Assembly (NCBI GenBank): GCA_001604585.1 | Contig: LVBW01000004.1 | Coordinates: 1 to 63,371, forward strand | Direction of reading: 5' to 3' | Length of the DNA stretch: 63,371 bases | Source: Puniceicoccales bacterium Verruco_02 | Lineage (GTDB): Bacteria; Verrucomicrobiota; Verrucomicrobiia; Opitutales; Oceanipulchritudinaceae | Shown: piece by piece, positions 17,212-25,645 of the stretch | Layout of the letters: every line of letters starts with the position of its first letter | How positions within the stretch are numbered: position 1 is the first letter of the stretch | The notes under the pieces: model-generated | Databases searched by the model: none | What the model was told of the DNA's origin: nothing | What the model saw: only the letters and a program-made list of their open reading frames with translations | Position numbers and translations under genes: made by a program

Positions 17212-17766
17212 TTAAACAGCAAGACTGGCCCGGTCAGCCACGTGCTGACGGCCCAGAATCATGAACGTATAATCAATCCCGTTTTCGGACGAATCCCGTC
17301 TGTATTCCACAGGGCCAAACCACTCTTTCCAATCCGGCATGTACCTGTCTCCCTCATACTTGTTGTGGATGCGGGTTATGTACAGTTTGTCCACTTGAGG
17401 GAAGGACTCTTCATAAATGCGCACACCACCGCAGATCCACACAGGCAACCCGGACTCTACGGCGGCGTCAACGGCCTCCATCGTGCTGCCAAAAACCTGA
17501 GTGTGGGGGCCAGCCAAAGAACGGTCTGCCGACACGACAAAATACTTACGCTGACCATTTGATACGGTGCCGCCGTTCAACATGGCTTCGTAGGATAGGC
17601 GACCAATAACACAAGCGCCACCCTTAGTATGGTTCAAAAACCACTTCCAGTCCTCCCGGATTCTCCAAGGGAGACCTGTGCGGCAACCTATCAGATTATT
17701 CTCATCACAGGCGACTATTGCACTTATTGTCCCGGCCTGCGTCGGCATGATTTGTGCGTGTGTCAT
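17212..17766 (-). CDS. folA: Dihydrofolate reductase
   Basis: DHFR reduces dihydrofolate to tetrahydrofolate with NADPH. The 184-aa chain shows ISAIVACDENNLIGCRTGLPW, the catalytic acid as Glu in REDWKWF (Asp in E. coli), the NADPH segment ACVIGRLSYEAM, and the ICGGVRIYEE glycine pair before KLYITRI. ATG 17766 is preceded by AAGGAAAAAGG, which settles the start over the longer frame. thyA is not visible nearby. It sits upstream of the convergent SNF2 gene and downstream of a short repeat-bearing gap after hisF. Confidence 0.94.
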   Translation of the reverse strand: MTHAQIMPTQAGTISAIVACDENNLIGCRTGLPWRIREDWKWFLNHTKGGACVIGRLSYEAMLNGGTVSNGQRKYFVVSADRSLAGPHTQVFGSTMEAVDAAVESGLPVWICGGVRIYEESFPQVDKLYITRIHNKYEGDRYMPDWKEWFGPVEYRRDSSENGIDYTFMILGRQHVADRASLAV

Positions 17767-17834
17767 CCTTTTTCCTTGTACAAAGTAACCTTGCTTGAAA
17801 TGTCTGAAAAGAAAACAAAAAAACACACATAAAT

Positions 17835-17873
17835 AATTACGCAGTAAAAAGCGTCTGCTTTAGCCTGCGGTAA
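17835..17873. repeat. Small inverted repeat of the CGCAG type
   Basis: TTACGCAG near 17835 and CTGCGGTAA near 17864 form imperfect inverted ends around an AT-rich centre that also contains GTCTGC. It lies between hisF and folA and resembles the other CGCAGAT/ATCTGCG intergenic remnants of the window. Confidence 0.35.
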
Positions 17874-17888
17874 ATAACCACGCAATTT

Positions 17889-18647
17889 CTACAACCTCAC
17901 CGGGATGCCCCTGCGCTTCAGGTGCTCCTTGGCCTGTGCTATGGTGTATGTGCCGAAGTGGAAAATGGATGCGGCGAGCACCGCGCTGGCACCGCCCTTC
18001 AGGATGCCATCGGCCATGTGTTCCAGATTGCCCACCCCACCACTCGCTATCACGGGCACCTCCACCGCGTCGCTCACAGTGCGCGTAAGCTCTATGTCGT
18101 AGCCGTCCTTTGTGCCGTCGCAATCCATGCTCGTAAGGAGCAGCTCGCCCGCGCCGCGCCGGACAACCTCCCGCGCCCAGTCCACGGCATCGCGCCCGGT
18201 GTCGTTGCGCCCCCCGTGGGTGAACACGTTCCACTTGCCGGGGGCCACGCACTTGGCGTCGATAGCCACCACGATGCACTGGTTGCCGAAGAACGAAGCC
18301 GCCTCAGAGACAAGATCCGGGTTCTGCACCGCTGCGGTGTTCAGGCTCACCTTGTCCGCGCCCGCGTTGAGCATCTCGCGAATGTTGTCCACGCTGCGCA
18401 GACCCCCACCCACAGTCAGGGGCATGAAGCACTGGTCCGCCGTCTTGCGCACAACGTCGAGCATTATCCCCCGATTGTCGCTCGAAGCTGTGATGTCCAG
18501 AAACACCAGCTCGTCGGCACCTTGAAGCTCGTAGGCACGGGCCGCCTCCACCGGGTCGCCAGCATCGACAAGGTCAACGAAGTTGACCCCCTTGACGACG
18601 CGACCCTTGTTCACATCAAGACAGGGAATTACACGGGCGGAAAGCAT
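17889..18647 (-). CDS. hisF: Imidazole glycerol phosphate synthase, cyclase subunit
   Basis: HisF is the (beta/alpha)8 cyclase half of IGP synthase. It converts PRFAR plus ammonia from HisH into IGP and AICAR. The two catalytic aspartates are in [11 protein letters not shown] (about residue 11) and IVVAIDAK (about 128). Phosphate-binding glycines are at [10 protein letters not shown] and PVIASGGVG. The full 252-aa length is present with nothing missing. hisH and the other his genes are not nearby, so the pathway genes are scattered. An adenylate-kinase-like gene lies 81 nt upstream on the same strand. Confidence 0.97.
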   Translation of the reverse strand: MLSARVIPCLDVNKGRVVKGVNFVDLVDAGDPVEAARAYELQGADELVFLDITASSDNRGIMLDVVRKTADQCFMPLTVGGGLRSVDNIREMLNAGADKVSLNTAAVQNPDLVSEAASFFGNQCIVVAIDAKCVAPGKWNVFTHGGRNDTGRDAVDWAREVVRRGAGELLLTSMDCDGTKDGYDIELTRTVSDAVEVPVIASGGVGNLEHMADGILKGGASAVLAASIFHFGTYTIAQAKEHLKRRGIPVRL

Positions 18648-18728
18648 GATGCCCCACTCTACTAGCAGTAGCGCGGGAAGATTGCACGCCCTACTTGATG
18701 CAGCGAGCGAGCCTCACCCAGCACGCGC

Positions 18729-19427
18729 TTACAGCGCCCGGCGAATGTTGGCCTGCACCTCTTCGATGCCTAGCTGGGCGTCTATCACATGATAGGGGAA
18801 CACGCCCTCCAGCGCCTTGAGCGGCTCGTGCGTCAACTCGATGAAAGTCGTGTAACGGGCGCGGGCTGCCTCGGGGTCTGTGTCGGTCTTGCGCAGCTCT
18901 TCGCCAGCGGCCCTTGCCTTGGCCCCTCGGGAAAGCTGCCTCTCGACACTCGTCGCCTCGTCCACCATCAGGACCACTACCTGAAAAACCGGGTCCGGCT
19001 TTGCAGCGTCCCTGCCGTGCAGCTCCTTAAGGCGGGCGAAAAGCACCTTCAGACACTCGGCCTGCACGCCCGTGCGCGGGAAACCATCGACGATCACCCC
19101 CGCCCCGCCCAGCTTCACAAGGGCGCGAAGCATGAGGCCAATCACCTCCTCGTCGCCCACCATAAGGCCCATGTCCTTGAGCTTCTTCGCCTCCGGGCTT
19201 TGCAACAGATCGCTTATCACAACAGGCTCTGCGGAAAGACCGCGGCACTGCATGATGAAGCGCGTCTGGGTGCCCTTGCCAGCGCCCGGCGCACCATTGA
19301 GCCAGAATATCTCGGCCGGGAACACGAGGGCAGCTTCGCCCAGTTCATCGACAAGAGCAGACCACGCGGCATCCATTATCCGGCGGGCCTTTGCGCTCAG
19401 TTCGGATTCACAATTGTTACAAGACAT
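18729..19427 (-). CDS. Adenylate-kinase-like nucleoside monophosphate kinase
   Basis: The 232-aa protein has the NMP-kinase fold. P-loop IFWLNGAPGAGKGTQT begins near residue 40, the NMP-binding part SDLLQSPEAKKLKDMGLMVGDEEV follows, then IVDGFPRTGVQAECL (the DGFPR motif), and a late RARYTTFIELTHEPLKAL matching the usual RLxxYxxxTxPLxxxY region. The LID appears short (LSRGAKARAAGEELRKTDTD). The N-terminal extension of about 38 residues, starting MSCNNCESE, sets it apart from housekeeping Adk, so it may be a second, group-specific kinase. Substrate preference cannot be read from sequence. It is divergent from lnt. Confidence 0.88.
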   Translation of the reverse strand: MSCNNCESELSAKARRIMDAAWSALVDELGEAALVFPAEIFWLNGAPGAGKGTQTRFIMQCRGLSAEPVVISDLLQSPEAKKLKDMGLMVGDEEVIGLMLRALVKLGGAGVIVDGFPRTGVQAECLKVLFARLKELHGRDAAKPDPVFQVVVLMVDEATSVERQLSRGAKARAAGEELRKTDTDPEAARARYTTFIELTHEPLKALEGVFPYHVIDAQLGIEEVQANIRRAL

Positions 19428-19539
19428 ACGGGGGTAGTGTTAACCAATCTTCAAGCGCCCTTGCCCCCACCCGGTCAAGCCCAAATGCCTGCTGCCCGGT
19501 GTTGCACCCAATGCTCTAGCCCCCTATTTAGCACTTATC

Positions 19540-21276
19540 ATGAGCGACACCCCGCCCCGATGGCGCGCCACAGCCGCCGCCCTGCTGGCCGCCAGCCTCT
19601 TTGCCCTGCTGCACACGGCTGCCTTCCCCTTCGCCTTTGCCGATGGCAGGCCGCTCTGCGTGTCGGAGTCGGCCTACCTGTTCCTCGTCCCCATCGCCCT
19701 CTGGCTAATGGAAAAGCGCAGCCTGCGAGCCACACTTGCCGTGTCGCTTCTGGCCGGCTGGCTTAGCTGGACGGCGCTCCTATTCTGGATACGGCATGTC
19801 ACCCTGTCCGGAACCATCGTCCTAGGCCTCTTCATGGCGCTGTTCCCCATGCTTTGGACGCTGGGGGCGCGGCTTGCCCTGCCCGGCATATCCCGCCGCC
19901 CCGCCCCGGCCCGCATTGGGATAATCGCCGCACTCGCTGCCCTATGGGTGCTGCTTGAGTGGCTGCGCGGGCATCTACTAACGGGCTTCCCCTGGCTGCC
20001 TCTGGCCGCAAGTCAGTGGGAAAGACCAGCACTACTCCAGATACTGACACTCACCGGCTGGAGCGGCCTTAGCTGGCTGCTTGCCTACTTCAACCTCGCC
20101 ATTGCCTCCTACGCCACGACGATCATCCGTCCGCGGCGCGACCTAGTCTGGTGGCGCAGGCTGAACCCGGAGCTGTACAGCGCCCTGTTCCTTCTTGCGG
20201 GCAGCGTTGCGGGGACTCTCAGCAGCGTCCACGGACACGCCAACCCCGAAACCCTGTGCAGGGCCTCGCTCGTCCAGCCCTACGTGGAGGGCACCCTGAA
20301 GTGGGACCCTGCCCTGGACAAGGACAACATGGATAGGCTGGACCGGCTGAGCTACTTCGCCTCCCTGCAAGAAGCCGAGATAATCTTCTGGCCCGAGAGC
20401 GCCACACCCTGGCCCATACTGGCGCCCGACCCCACAACGCGCCTCTGGGCGGAGAGCGTGAGCGCGAACGCAAAGGCCCCGATAGTGCTGGGCAGCTACG
20501 CCCGCCTGATGGGCAGCGATCGAGAGGAGCAGTTCCTCAACGGTATCTTCGCCGTGGACCCCGAGCAGGGGCTTGGCAATGACTGGTATGCCAAGGAGAA
20601 GCTCGTGCCCTTTGGCGAGTACGACCCCTTCGGCCCGGTATCGCGCCTGTTCTTCGAATGGCCCACGGCCTACTTCACAAGCGGCCGCGCCCTTGGGAAA
20701 AGTGAGCTTAACCTGAAGGTTCCGCTTGGCTCCGGCACGGAGCTACGCATCGGCCCCCTGCTCTGCTACGAGGACATTTTCCCAGCCCTTGCCCGCGCAC
20801 GCACCCTCGAAGGGGCCGACTTTCTCTTTGTGGCGACAAACAACGCCTGGTACGGCGAAGAGGCCGGTGCATACCAACACGCCCTGCACAGCATCCTGCG
20901 CGCAGTGGAAAACCGCCGCCCTGTCCTGCGCTGTGGCAACGGGGGCTGGAGCGGCCTCATCGACGAATACGGAGCCATACGCCACATTGCCACCCGCCCC
21001 GGAGAGGGCGTATACTTCGAGGGCGAGGACGTAATCAGTCTTCAGCGGGATGAACAATGGAGCACGCGCTTCACCTTCTACACGCGCAACGGCGACTGGT
21101 TTGTGGCCCTCTGCGCTCTGTTTGTTGGCGCTGCGGGCCTGTACGTACGCCGCATCCCGGCACCGGAACCGACCTCCGAGAGCAGCCCCGACGGCATCAG
21201 CGAGGACCGGCGCAAGGCAAGGGAACTGCTAAGAAGGGGCAAATTCCGCCTGTCAAGAAGGGTTGGAAGGCTGTAA
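19540..21276 (+). CDS. lnt: Apolipoprotein N-acyltransferase
   Basis: Lnt (578 aa) adds the third acyl chain to lipoproteins at the inner membrane, allowing Lol export. Several N-terminal membrane spans precede HLLTGFPWLPLAASQW and the periplasmic nitrilase domain. The catalytic triad is visible: Glu in IFWPESATPWP, Lys in YAKEKLVPFGEYDPF, and Cys in PLLCYEDIFP. One more membrane span (WFVALCALFVGAAGLYV) and a basic tail end the protein. The ATG 19540 start is well supported, directly in front of the first span. tatD begins 12 nt downstream, so the two are probably co-transcribed. Its presence implies a typical diderm lipoprotein pathway. Confidence 0.96.
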   Translation: MSDTPPRWRATAAALLAASLFALLHTAAFPFAFADGRPLCVSESAYLFLVPIALWLMEKRSLRATLAVSLLAGWLSWTALLFWIRHVTLSGTIVLGLFMALFPMLWTLGARLALPGISRRPAPARIGIIAALAALWVLLEWLRGHLLTGFPWLPLAASQWERPALLQILTLTGWSGLSWLLAYFNLAIASYATTIIRPRRDLVWWRRLNPELYSALFLLAGSVAGTLSSVHGHANPETLCRASLVQPYVEGTLKWDPALDKDNMDRLDRLSYFASLQEAEIIFWPESATPWPILAPDPTTRLWAESVSANAKAPIVLGSYARLMGSDREEQFLNGIFAVDPEQGLGNDWYAKEKLVPFGEYDPFGPVSRLFFEWPTAYFTSGRALGKSELNLKVPLGSGTELRIGPLLCYEDIFPALARARTLEGADFLFVATNNAWYGEEAGAYQHALHSILRAVENRRPVLRCGNGGWSGLIDEYGAIRHIATRPGEGVYFEGEDVISLQRDEQWSTRFTFYTRNGDWFVALCALFVGAAGLYVRRIPAPEPTSESSPDGISEDRRKARELLRRGKFRLSRRVGRL

Positions 21277-21288
21277 GGAGTATAGCCA

Positions 21289-22080
21289 ATGTTGATCGAC
21301 AGCCATTGCCATCTGGACTGCTTCTGCGGACCGGGCGAACTTGACGCCATGCTTGAGCGTGCCAAGGCCGCAGGCGTGGACGCAATGATCACAGTCGGTA
21401 CCAGTATCTCTGACTGGGCAGTGTATGCGAAAATGGCTGCCGCCCACCCCGGCATCATACACTGGACAGCAGGGCTGCATCCGACGGAAATAGACGAGGA
21501 CTGGAAAGATCAGCTCGCAAGCCTTGCCTCATGGTTTGCCACCGCACCCTGCCCCATCGGCATTGGCGAAGTGGGCCTCGACTACTACCACCTGCCAAAG
21601 GACAAGGCAAAGGCGGCCCCGATTATCGAAAGACAGAAGGCGGCCTTCACAGCACAGCTCGAAATTGCCCTCCAGCTCGACTGCCCCCTCGTGGTCCACT
21701 CCCGCAACGCATTTGCCGACACCCTAGCCATGATAGGCAAGAGCGGCATCGACTGGCGCAAGGTGGTTTACCACTGCTTCAGCGAAGGGCCGGCGGAAAT
21801 CCGCGCCCTGAACGAACGCGGCGGGCGCGGCTCCTTCACCGGGGTTGTGACATACAAGAACGCAGGCAGGACACTGGAAGCGGCCATCGCTCAGGGGCCG
21901 GAGCTACTGATGTTGGAAACCGACTGCCCCTGGCTGACGCCGGAGCCTCTGCGAGGCCGGCGCAACGAACCTGCCCTCCTGCCCCTGACCCTGCAATGCC
22001 TTGCCTCTGCGATGAATCTGCCCGTCAAAGAGCTGGAAATGCGCGCCGAACACGCCACCCGAAGCTTCTTTGGAATTTGA
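21289..22080 (+). CDS. tatD: TatD-family metal-dependent hydrolase (DNase)
   Basis: The 263-aa TIM-barrel amidohydrolase carries all metal ligands of the TatD family: HxH in LIDSHCHLD, Glu in IGIGEVGLDYY, His in LVVHSRNAF, His in VYHCFSEGP, and Asp in MLETDCPWLTPEPLRGRRNEP. TatD proteins are 3'-5' exonucleases linked to DNA repair and RNA quality control; some act on D-aminoacyl or phosphoester substrates. A good Shine-Dalgarno (AAGGAG at 21276) sits before ATG 21289. It shares a transcript with lnt. Confidence 0.95.
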   Translation: MLIDSHCHLDCFCGPGELDAMLERAKAAGVDAMITVGTSISDWAVYAKMAAAHPGIIHWTAGLHPTEIDEDWKDQLASLASWFATAPCPIGIGEVGLDYYHLPKDKAKAAPIIERQKAAFTAQLEIALQLDCPLVVHSRNAFADTLAMIGKSGIDWRKVVYHCFSEGPAEIRALNERGGRGSFTGVVTYKNAGRTLEAAIAQGPELLMLETDCPWLTPEPLRGRRNEPALLPLTLQCLASAMNLPVKELEMRAEHATRSFFGI

Positions 22081-22243
22081 TTCCACCCTGCCGGAAGCAC
22101 CCGCCCCTTCGCTCTGGAAAGGGAACCAACAACGTTATTTACGACAATTGGCGGAATCTTCTCAAGGTTCTTGAAAAAATGCCCTAAAAGCGTCAGCTTG
22201 GCTTACCGTTACTCACTTTGGCGCATTCCGCCATCGCCCATCT

Positions 22244-22249
22244 TATAAT
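22244..22249 (+). promoter_or_regulatory. Possible -10 element upstream of cheX
   Basis: A perfect TATAAT stands 53 nt before the cheX ATG in an otherwise GC-rich gap. No convincing -35 lies 16-18 nt upstream (TTGGCG is 20 nt away), so it is a candidate only. Confidence 0.3.
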
Positions 22250-22302
22250 ATATCGGCTAAGGCAACCCCCGGCCCTGCCGCTTACCCCAACATTCTACGT
22301 AA

Positions 22303-22830
22303 ATGGAAGAAATCTCCTTTCCAAAGGTCGAGGTACTGGAAGGCCTCTTGGTCCAGTCCATGCAAAACGTCTTCGCGACTATGCTCTCGAAGAAAATCGT
22401 GTTCAAGGCCCGTTACGGACGCGACAAGGCAGGAATCAAGCCCTTCTATTCGCTCGGATCAAAAGACCCGCTCGTAGTCGGCTCGATCGGCTTTGTTGGA
22501 GAGGCAAACGGCGTTGTTTACATTTACATGCATCAGGACGTGGCCTTTCTGATCGCAGCGGCAATGACGGGCATGGAGGTGGCCGAGGTGGCGAGCGAGT
22601 TCGACATCGTAAAGGACGTGGTGGGCGAGGTGTCCAACATGGCCATAGGCAGCTTCAAGAACGGCATCTGCGACATGGGCTTCAACTGCCGCGTCACTCT
22701 GCCCACGGTGCTTAGAGGCAGCCAGATGGAGGTTGACTCTGTGCAGTCGGCAAAGCGCGAGACCTTCCACTTCGACTTTGAAGGCCAGCCCATCGTAATG
22801 GACCTCTTCCTTCAAGAAACGCTGAACTAG
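22303..22830 (+). CDS. cheX: CheX-like chemotaxis phosphatase
   Basis: The 175-residue protein has the CheC/CheX/FliY phosphatase motif, with Glu and Asn in DVVGEVSNMAIGSFKN (ExxxN), near residue 108. A beta-rich N-terminal half carries VVGSIGFVGEANGVVYIYM and a late VTLPTVLRG, as in CheX dimers. CheX dephosphorylates CheY-P. It is followed after 2 nt by a CheY-like receiver, so the pair may form a small signal-termination unit. It differs from full CheC in having a single motif copy. Chemotaxis kinase genes are not adjacent; cheR and cheB lie 38 kb away at 60.3-62.3 kb. Confidence 0.85.
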   Translation: MEEISFPKVEVLEGLLVQSMQNVFATMLSKKIVFKARYGRDKAGIKPFYSLGSKDPLVVGSIGFVGEANGVVYIYMHQDVAFLIAAAMTGMEVAEVASEFDIVKDVVGEVSNMAIGSFKNGICDMGFNCRVTLPTVLRGSQMEVDSVQSAKRETFHFDFEGQPIVMDLFLQETLN

Positions 22831-22832
22831 AA

Positions 22833-23240
22833 ATGACGCACACCAAAGACATGGTAAAAGGGGCAAAGGTGCTTATCGGCGACGATTCCGCACTGGCGCG
22901 CAACCTTTATTCCAAGTCTCTGGAAAGCTTGGGCGTAGAGATTATCGAAGCCATCAGCGGCAACGGTGTCATCCGCGCCCTTAACCAGCACAAGCCGGAC
23001 CTCTTGATACTGGACATATCCATGCCCTACCCCGACGGGCTGACGATACTGCGCAAAATGCGAGAGGACGAGGAGTTTGCTGAACTACCCGTAATCATGT
23101 GCTCGGTGGAAAATGGCCCGATGGAAAGGGCGGAGGCGGAAATACTGGGCGTATCAGGCTTCCTTACAAAACCCCTGAACATGAAGCTGCTGCGCGAAAT
23201 GGCAGCGGAGGCGATAGCGACAAGAAAGAGCCGCTTATGA
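22833..23240 (+). CDS. CheY-like single-domain response regulator
   Basis: A 135-residue receiver: acidic pair in VLIGDDSALARN, phospho-acceptor Asp in LLILDISMPYPDG, Thr/Ser position in VIMCSVENG, and conserved Lys in GFLTKPLNMKLL. There is no output domain, so it acts by protein contact like CheY. A short N-terminal tail MTHTKDMVKGAK comes before the first strand; ATG 22851 is an alternative start. The start lies 2 nt after cheX stop, so translation is likely coupled. The cognate kinase is unknown. Confidence 0.9.
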   Translation: MTHTKDMVKGAKVLIGDDSALARNLYSKSLESLGVEIIEAISGNGVIRALNQHKPDLLILDISMPYPDGLTILRKMREDEEFAELPVIMCSVENGPMERAEAEILGVSGFLTKPLNMKLLREMAAEAIATRKSRL

Positions 23241-23243
23241 AAA

Positions 23244-23279
23244 TAGCTTATTCATTCCCTAATGCATGAATAATAGCTT
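23244..23279. other. Inverted repeat between cheY and atpB
   Basis: TTATTCAT (23248-23255) pairs with ATGAATAA (23266-23273) across a 10-nt loop, extended by TAGC/GCT arms with a two-base bulge. It could end the cheX-cheY transcript or regulate the atp promoter just downstream. There is no T tract. Confidence 0.45.
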
Positions 23280-23305
23280 GACCCCGCTCCGCTTCGAGAG
23301 ATAAA
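23278..23305 (+). promoter_or_regulatory. Candidate promoter of the atp operon
   Basis: TTGACC (23278-23283) and GATAAA (23300-23305) are separated by 16 nt, 32 nt before atpB. This is a plausible sigma-70-like pair ahead of an eight-gene operon. It overlaps the right end of the inverted repeat at 23244-23279. Confidence 0.4.
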
Positions 23306-23337
23306 GCTTGTGAACTTGGTTAGGCCACTACTCCACG

Positions 23338-24330
23338 ATGCTTAACAAAATAGCAATTGCAGCATTCGCAGCCCTGTTCCTCATTGGGCAAGGCTCGGCA
23401 TTGGCGGAAAGCGTCGCACACAGCGGGGCCGATACAGCTATCCACGCCCCCGCAGCACATGGGGCAGGCGAGCAGACACAGGCTCTGGCCGAAGAAGCGC
23501 ACGCTGGCAACTCGCACGCCGCCGAGCACAAGGGCGTATCGCCCAAGCCATACATACTTTTCCGCATCCCAGTGGGCTTTGGCGAAGGCCTGCCGGTGAC
23601 AAATTCGATGGTGACAGGCTGGGCTATCTCGCTGCTGCTGATAATTGTCCTTCGCATTGCGGTGGGCAAGGCCAGCATCATCCCCGGCCGAGGGCAGGCC
23701 GTTGTGGAAACAATGGTCGGGGGCCTTCGCGACCTCTACGAGGGCATCGTTGGCAAGCAGATGATTGGCAAGACCTTTCCCCTACTCATCGCCCTATTTG
23801 TCTTCATCCTGACGCAGAACTGGAGCGGACTTCTCCCCGGAGTTGGCAGCTTCGGCATCGTTGAGGACGGGCATCTGAAGTATTTCTTCCGCCCGGCGAA
23901 CACGGACCTCAGCATGACGCTGGGCCTTGCCATTGTCCACTTTGTAGCCTGGCTCTACTTTGTCCTGCGCTTTGTCGGTCCCGGCCACCTCATTTACGAT
24001 CTATTCGGCAACAAGGCGGACAAAAAGGAAGTCCCCGGCCCGGTGTATTATCCGCTCTTCATCGTGTTCTTCATGGTGGGCTGCATCGAGGTCTTTTCGA
24101 TCGTGCTGCGCCTTGTGTCGCTCTCGGTCCGTCTTTACGGCAACAGCTTCGGCGGCGAAAGCCTGCTTACGAGCATATCCGGCATGATGGCCTGGCTAAT
24201 GCCCGTACCCTTCATGTTCCTTGAGACCCTCATAGGCCTTGTACAGGCGCTGGTGTTCTCGCTACTAGTGGCCGTTTACATCGGCCTTATCTGCAACAAG
24301 GACGAGGAGCACGGCGAACACGCGCACTAG
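23338..24330 (+). CDS. atpB: ATP synthase Fo subunit a
   Basis: Subunit a (330 aa) forms the proton half-channels next to the c-ring. The conserved Arg is in LRLVSLSVRLYGNSFGGESLL, the late helix is FMFLETLIGLVQALVFSLLVAVYIGL, and FILTQNWSGLLPG is also typical. The N-terminus is long: a signal-like stretch (MLNKIAIAAFAALFLIGQGSALA) followed by a His/Ala/Glu-rich region of about 50 residues comes before the first core helix. This suggests the N-terminus crosses the membrane and is processed, as proposed for other long-leader subunits a. It is the first gene of atpBEFHAGDC. Confidence 0.95.
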   Translation: MLNKIAIAAFAALFLIGQGSALAESVAHSGADTAIHAPAAHGAGEQTQALAEEAHAGNSHAAEHKGVSPKPYILFRIPVGFGEGLPVTNSMVTGWAISLLLIIVLRIAVGKASIIPGRGQAVVETMVGGLRDLYEGIVGKQMIGKTFPLLIALFVFILTQNWSGLLPGVGSFGIVEDGHLKYFFRPANTDLSMTLGLAIVHFVAWLYFVLRFVGPGHLIYDLFGNKADKKEVPGPVYYPLFIVFFMVGCIEVFSIVLRLVSLSVRLYGNSFGGESLLTSISGMMAWLMPVPFMFLETLIGLVQALVFSLLVAVYIGLICNKDEEHGEHAH

Positions 24331-24372
24331 CCAAACACTTTTCCAAGATTCACACCTAAGTCCCAAAGAGAA

Positions 24373-24585
24373 ATGCAACAGATCATCGCAGAAGTCACCA
24401 TCAACGCGGGTGAAATCAAGGCCGGCATGGTCGCCGGTGCAGCAGCCATCGGCGTGGCCCTCGTCGGCCTCACCGCAGTATCCGCCGTCGGCCGCAACCC
24501 CGGCGCATCCGGCAAAGTCCTCGTGCAGGCCATCATCGGCATGGCCCTTGTCGAAGGCCTAGGCCTCATCGCCCTGTTCCTCTAG
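24373..24585 (+). CDS. atpE: ATP synthase Fo subunit c
   Basis: A 70-residue hairpin of two membrane helices. The first is glycine/alanine-rich (MVAGAAAIGVALVGL), the polar loop is GRNPGAS, and the second helix carries the ion-binding Glu61 in IIGMALVEGLGLIALF. The sodium-site pattern (paired Gln and Ser/Thr) is not evident, so protons are the likely coupling ion. It lies 42 nt after atpB and 36 nt before atpF. Confidence 0.97.
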   Translation: MQQIIAEVTINAGEIKAGMVAGAAAIGVALVGLTAVSAVGRNPGASGKVLVQAIIGMALVEGLGLIALFL

Positions 24586-24621
24586 TTTATTTGTTTTAAC
24601 CCCCCTTCCCGAAAGGGCCAA

Positions 24622-25173
24622 GTGAACCCGATACCGCCAGTCATTGCCGCCGCCCTCGCGGACCGGCTCCTCGTCATCGTGGACAAGTTCGGTCTGGACG
24701 TATGGACCGTCACCGCGCAGGCGCTGAACTTCTGCATAGTGGCGGCGGTTCTCTACTACGGCTTCTTCCGCAAGGTGCTGCGCACCATGGACGAGCGCAA
24801 GGCCAAGATAGAGTCGGGCCTTGCCTACGCCGAAGAGATGAGGGAAAAGCTCGCCAAGGCCGAGGAACAGCAGGCCGAGATTATCCGCGAGGCGCGTGCC
24901 CAGTCTCAGGAAATTATCGCCGAGGCCCGCAACAGCGCCAAGACCTATCAGGACGAGCAGGCGAAGCAGACCGCGGCCAAGATTGAGCAAATGCTCGCCC
25001 GTGGCCGCGAGGCCATGGAACTGGAGCGTCGCAAGACCTTCGACGAACTGAAGGCCGAAGTGTCCCGCTTGGTCGTTCTTACGACTTCGCGCGTGCTCTC
25101 CCGCGAGCTTGGCGAGGCCGAAAAAAAGAACCTCAACACCCGCGCCGCCGAAGAGCTGGCCCGCAGCAACTAG
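24622..25173 (+). CDS. atpF: ATP synthase Fo subunit b
   Basis: The peripheral stalk subunit (183 aa) starts at GTG 24622. It has one membrane helix (ALNFCIVAAVLYYGFFRKVL), then MDERKAKIESGLAYAEEM and a long charged coiled coil rich in Ala, Glu and Lys reaching to near the C-terminus. That is the usual right-handed stalk pattern. A preceding segment of about 30 residues (MNPIPPVIAAALADRLLVIVDKF) is longer than in E. coli. atpH follows after 12 nt, also with a GTG start. Confidence 0.95.
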   Translation: MNPIPPVIAAALADRLLVIVDKFGLDVWTVTAQALNFCIVAAVLYYGFFRKVLRTMDERKAKIESGLAYAEEMREKLAKAEEQQAEIIREARAQSQEIIAEARNSAKTYQDEQAKQTAAKIEQMLARGREAMELERRKTFDELKAEVSRLVVLTTSRVLSRELGEAEKKNLNTRAAEELARSN

Positions 25174-25185
25174 GAACGCCTACAG

Positions 25186-25566
25186 GTGAAAGCAAACGCA
25201 AAAGTCACGACACTGGCCCGCAAGCTGGCACAGGCCAGCCTCGAAAGGGGCGCGCCCGCCGAGCAAAAGGTCGGTGCCGTTCTTGAGGCTCTGCGCAAGC
25301 TGCCGCCTGCACGCCGCAAACCGCTCCTAATTGCCTATCTTGGCCAGATGCGCCGGGCCGAGGCGCTGCGCACCCTGACTATCGAGCGAGCCGGGCCGCT
25401 CGACGAAGCCGCGCGCAAGAGCCTCGTCGAAGGCATGAGCCGCAAGAGCGGCCTGAGCCTCAAAGTGACTGAGCGCGAGAACAAGGCCCTGCTTGGCGGG
25501 CTGAAGCTGCGCCTTGGCGACGACGAATACGACGCATCCATTGCCGGAATGCTGGCAAGACTGTAA
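25186..25566 (+). CDS. atpH: ATP synthase F1 subunit delta (short)
   Basis: Identified mainly by its place between atpF and atpA and by the C-terminal signature [29 protein letters not shown], which matches the end of delta/OSCP (LIGGxxxxxGDxxxDxSxxxxL). At 126 aa it is about 50 residues shorter than the usual 175-180, with the N-terminal six-helix bundle reduced to [17 protein letters not shown] and two or three more helices. The start is GTG 25186; no room exists for a longer N-terminus because atpF stops 12 nt upstream. The subunit links the peripheral stalk to the top of F1. Confidence 0.87.
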   Translation: MKANAKVTTLARKLAQASLERGAPAEQKVGAVLEALRKLPPARRKPLLIAYLGQMRRAEALRTLTIERAGPLDEAARKSLVEGMSRKSGLSLKVTERENKALLGGLKLRLGDDEYDASIAGMLARL

Positions 25567-25645
25567 GCCCCACCCACCCTTTATCAGCACACAATCCTCG
25601 CGCGAAACTCGCTGCCAAGCATACATTTCCCACCTTTTTCCACCG

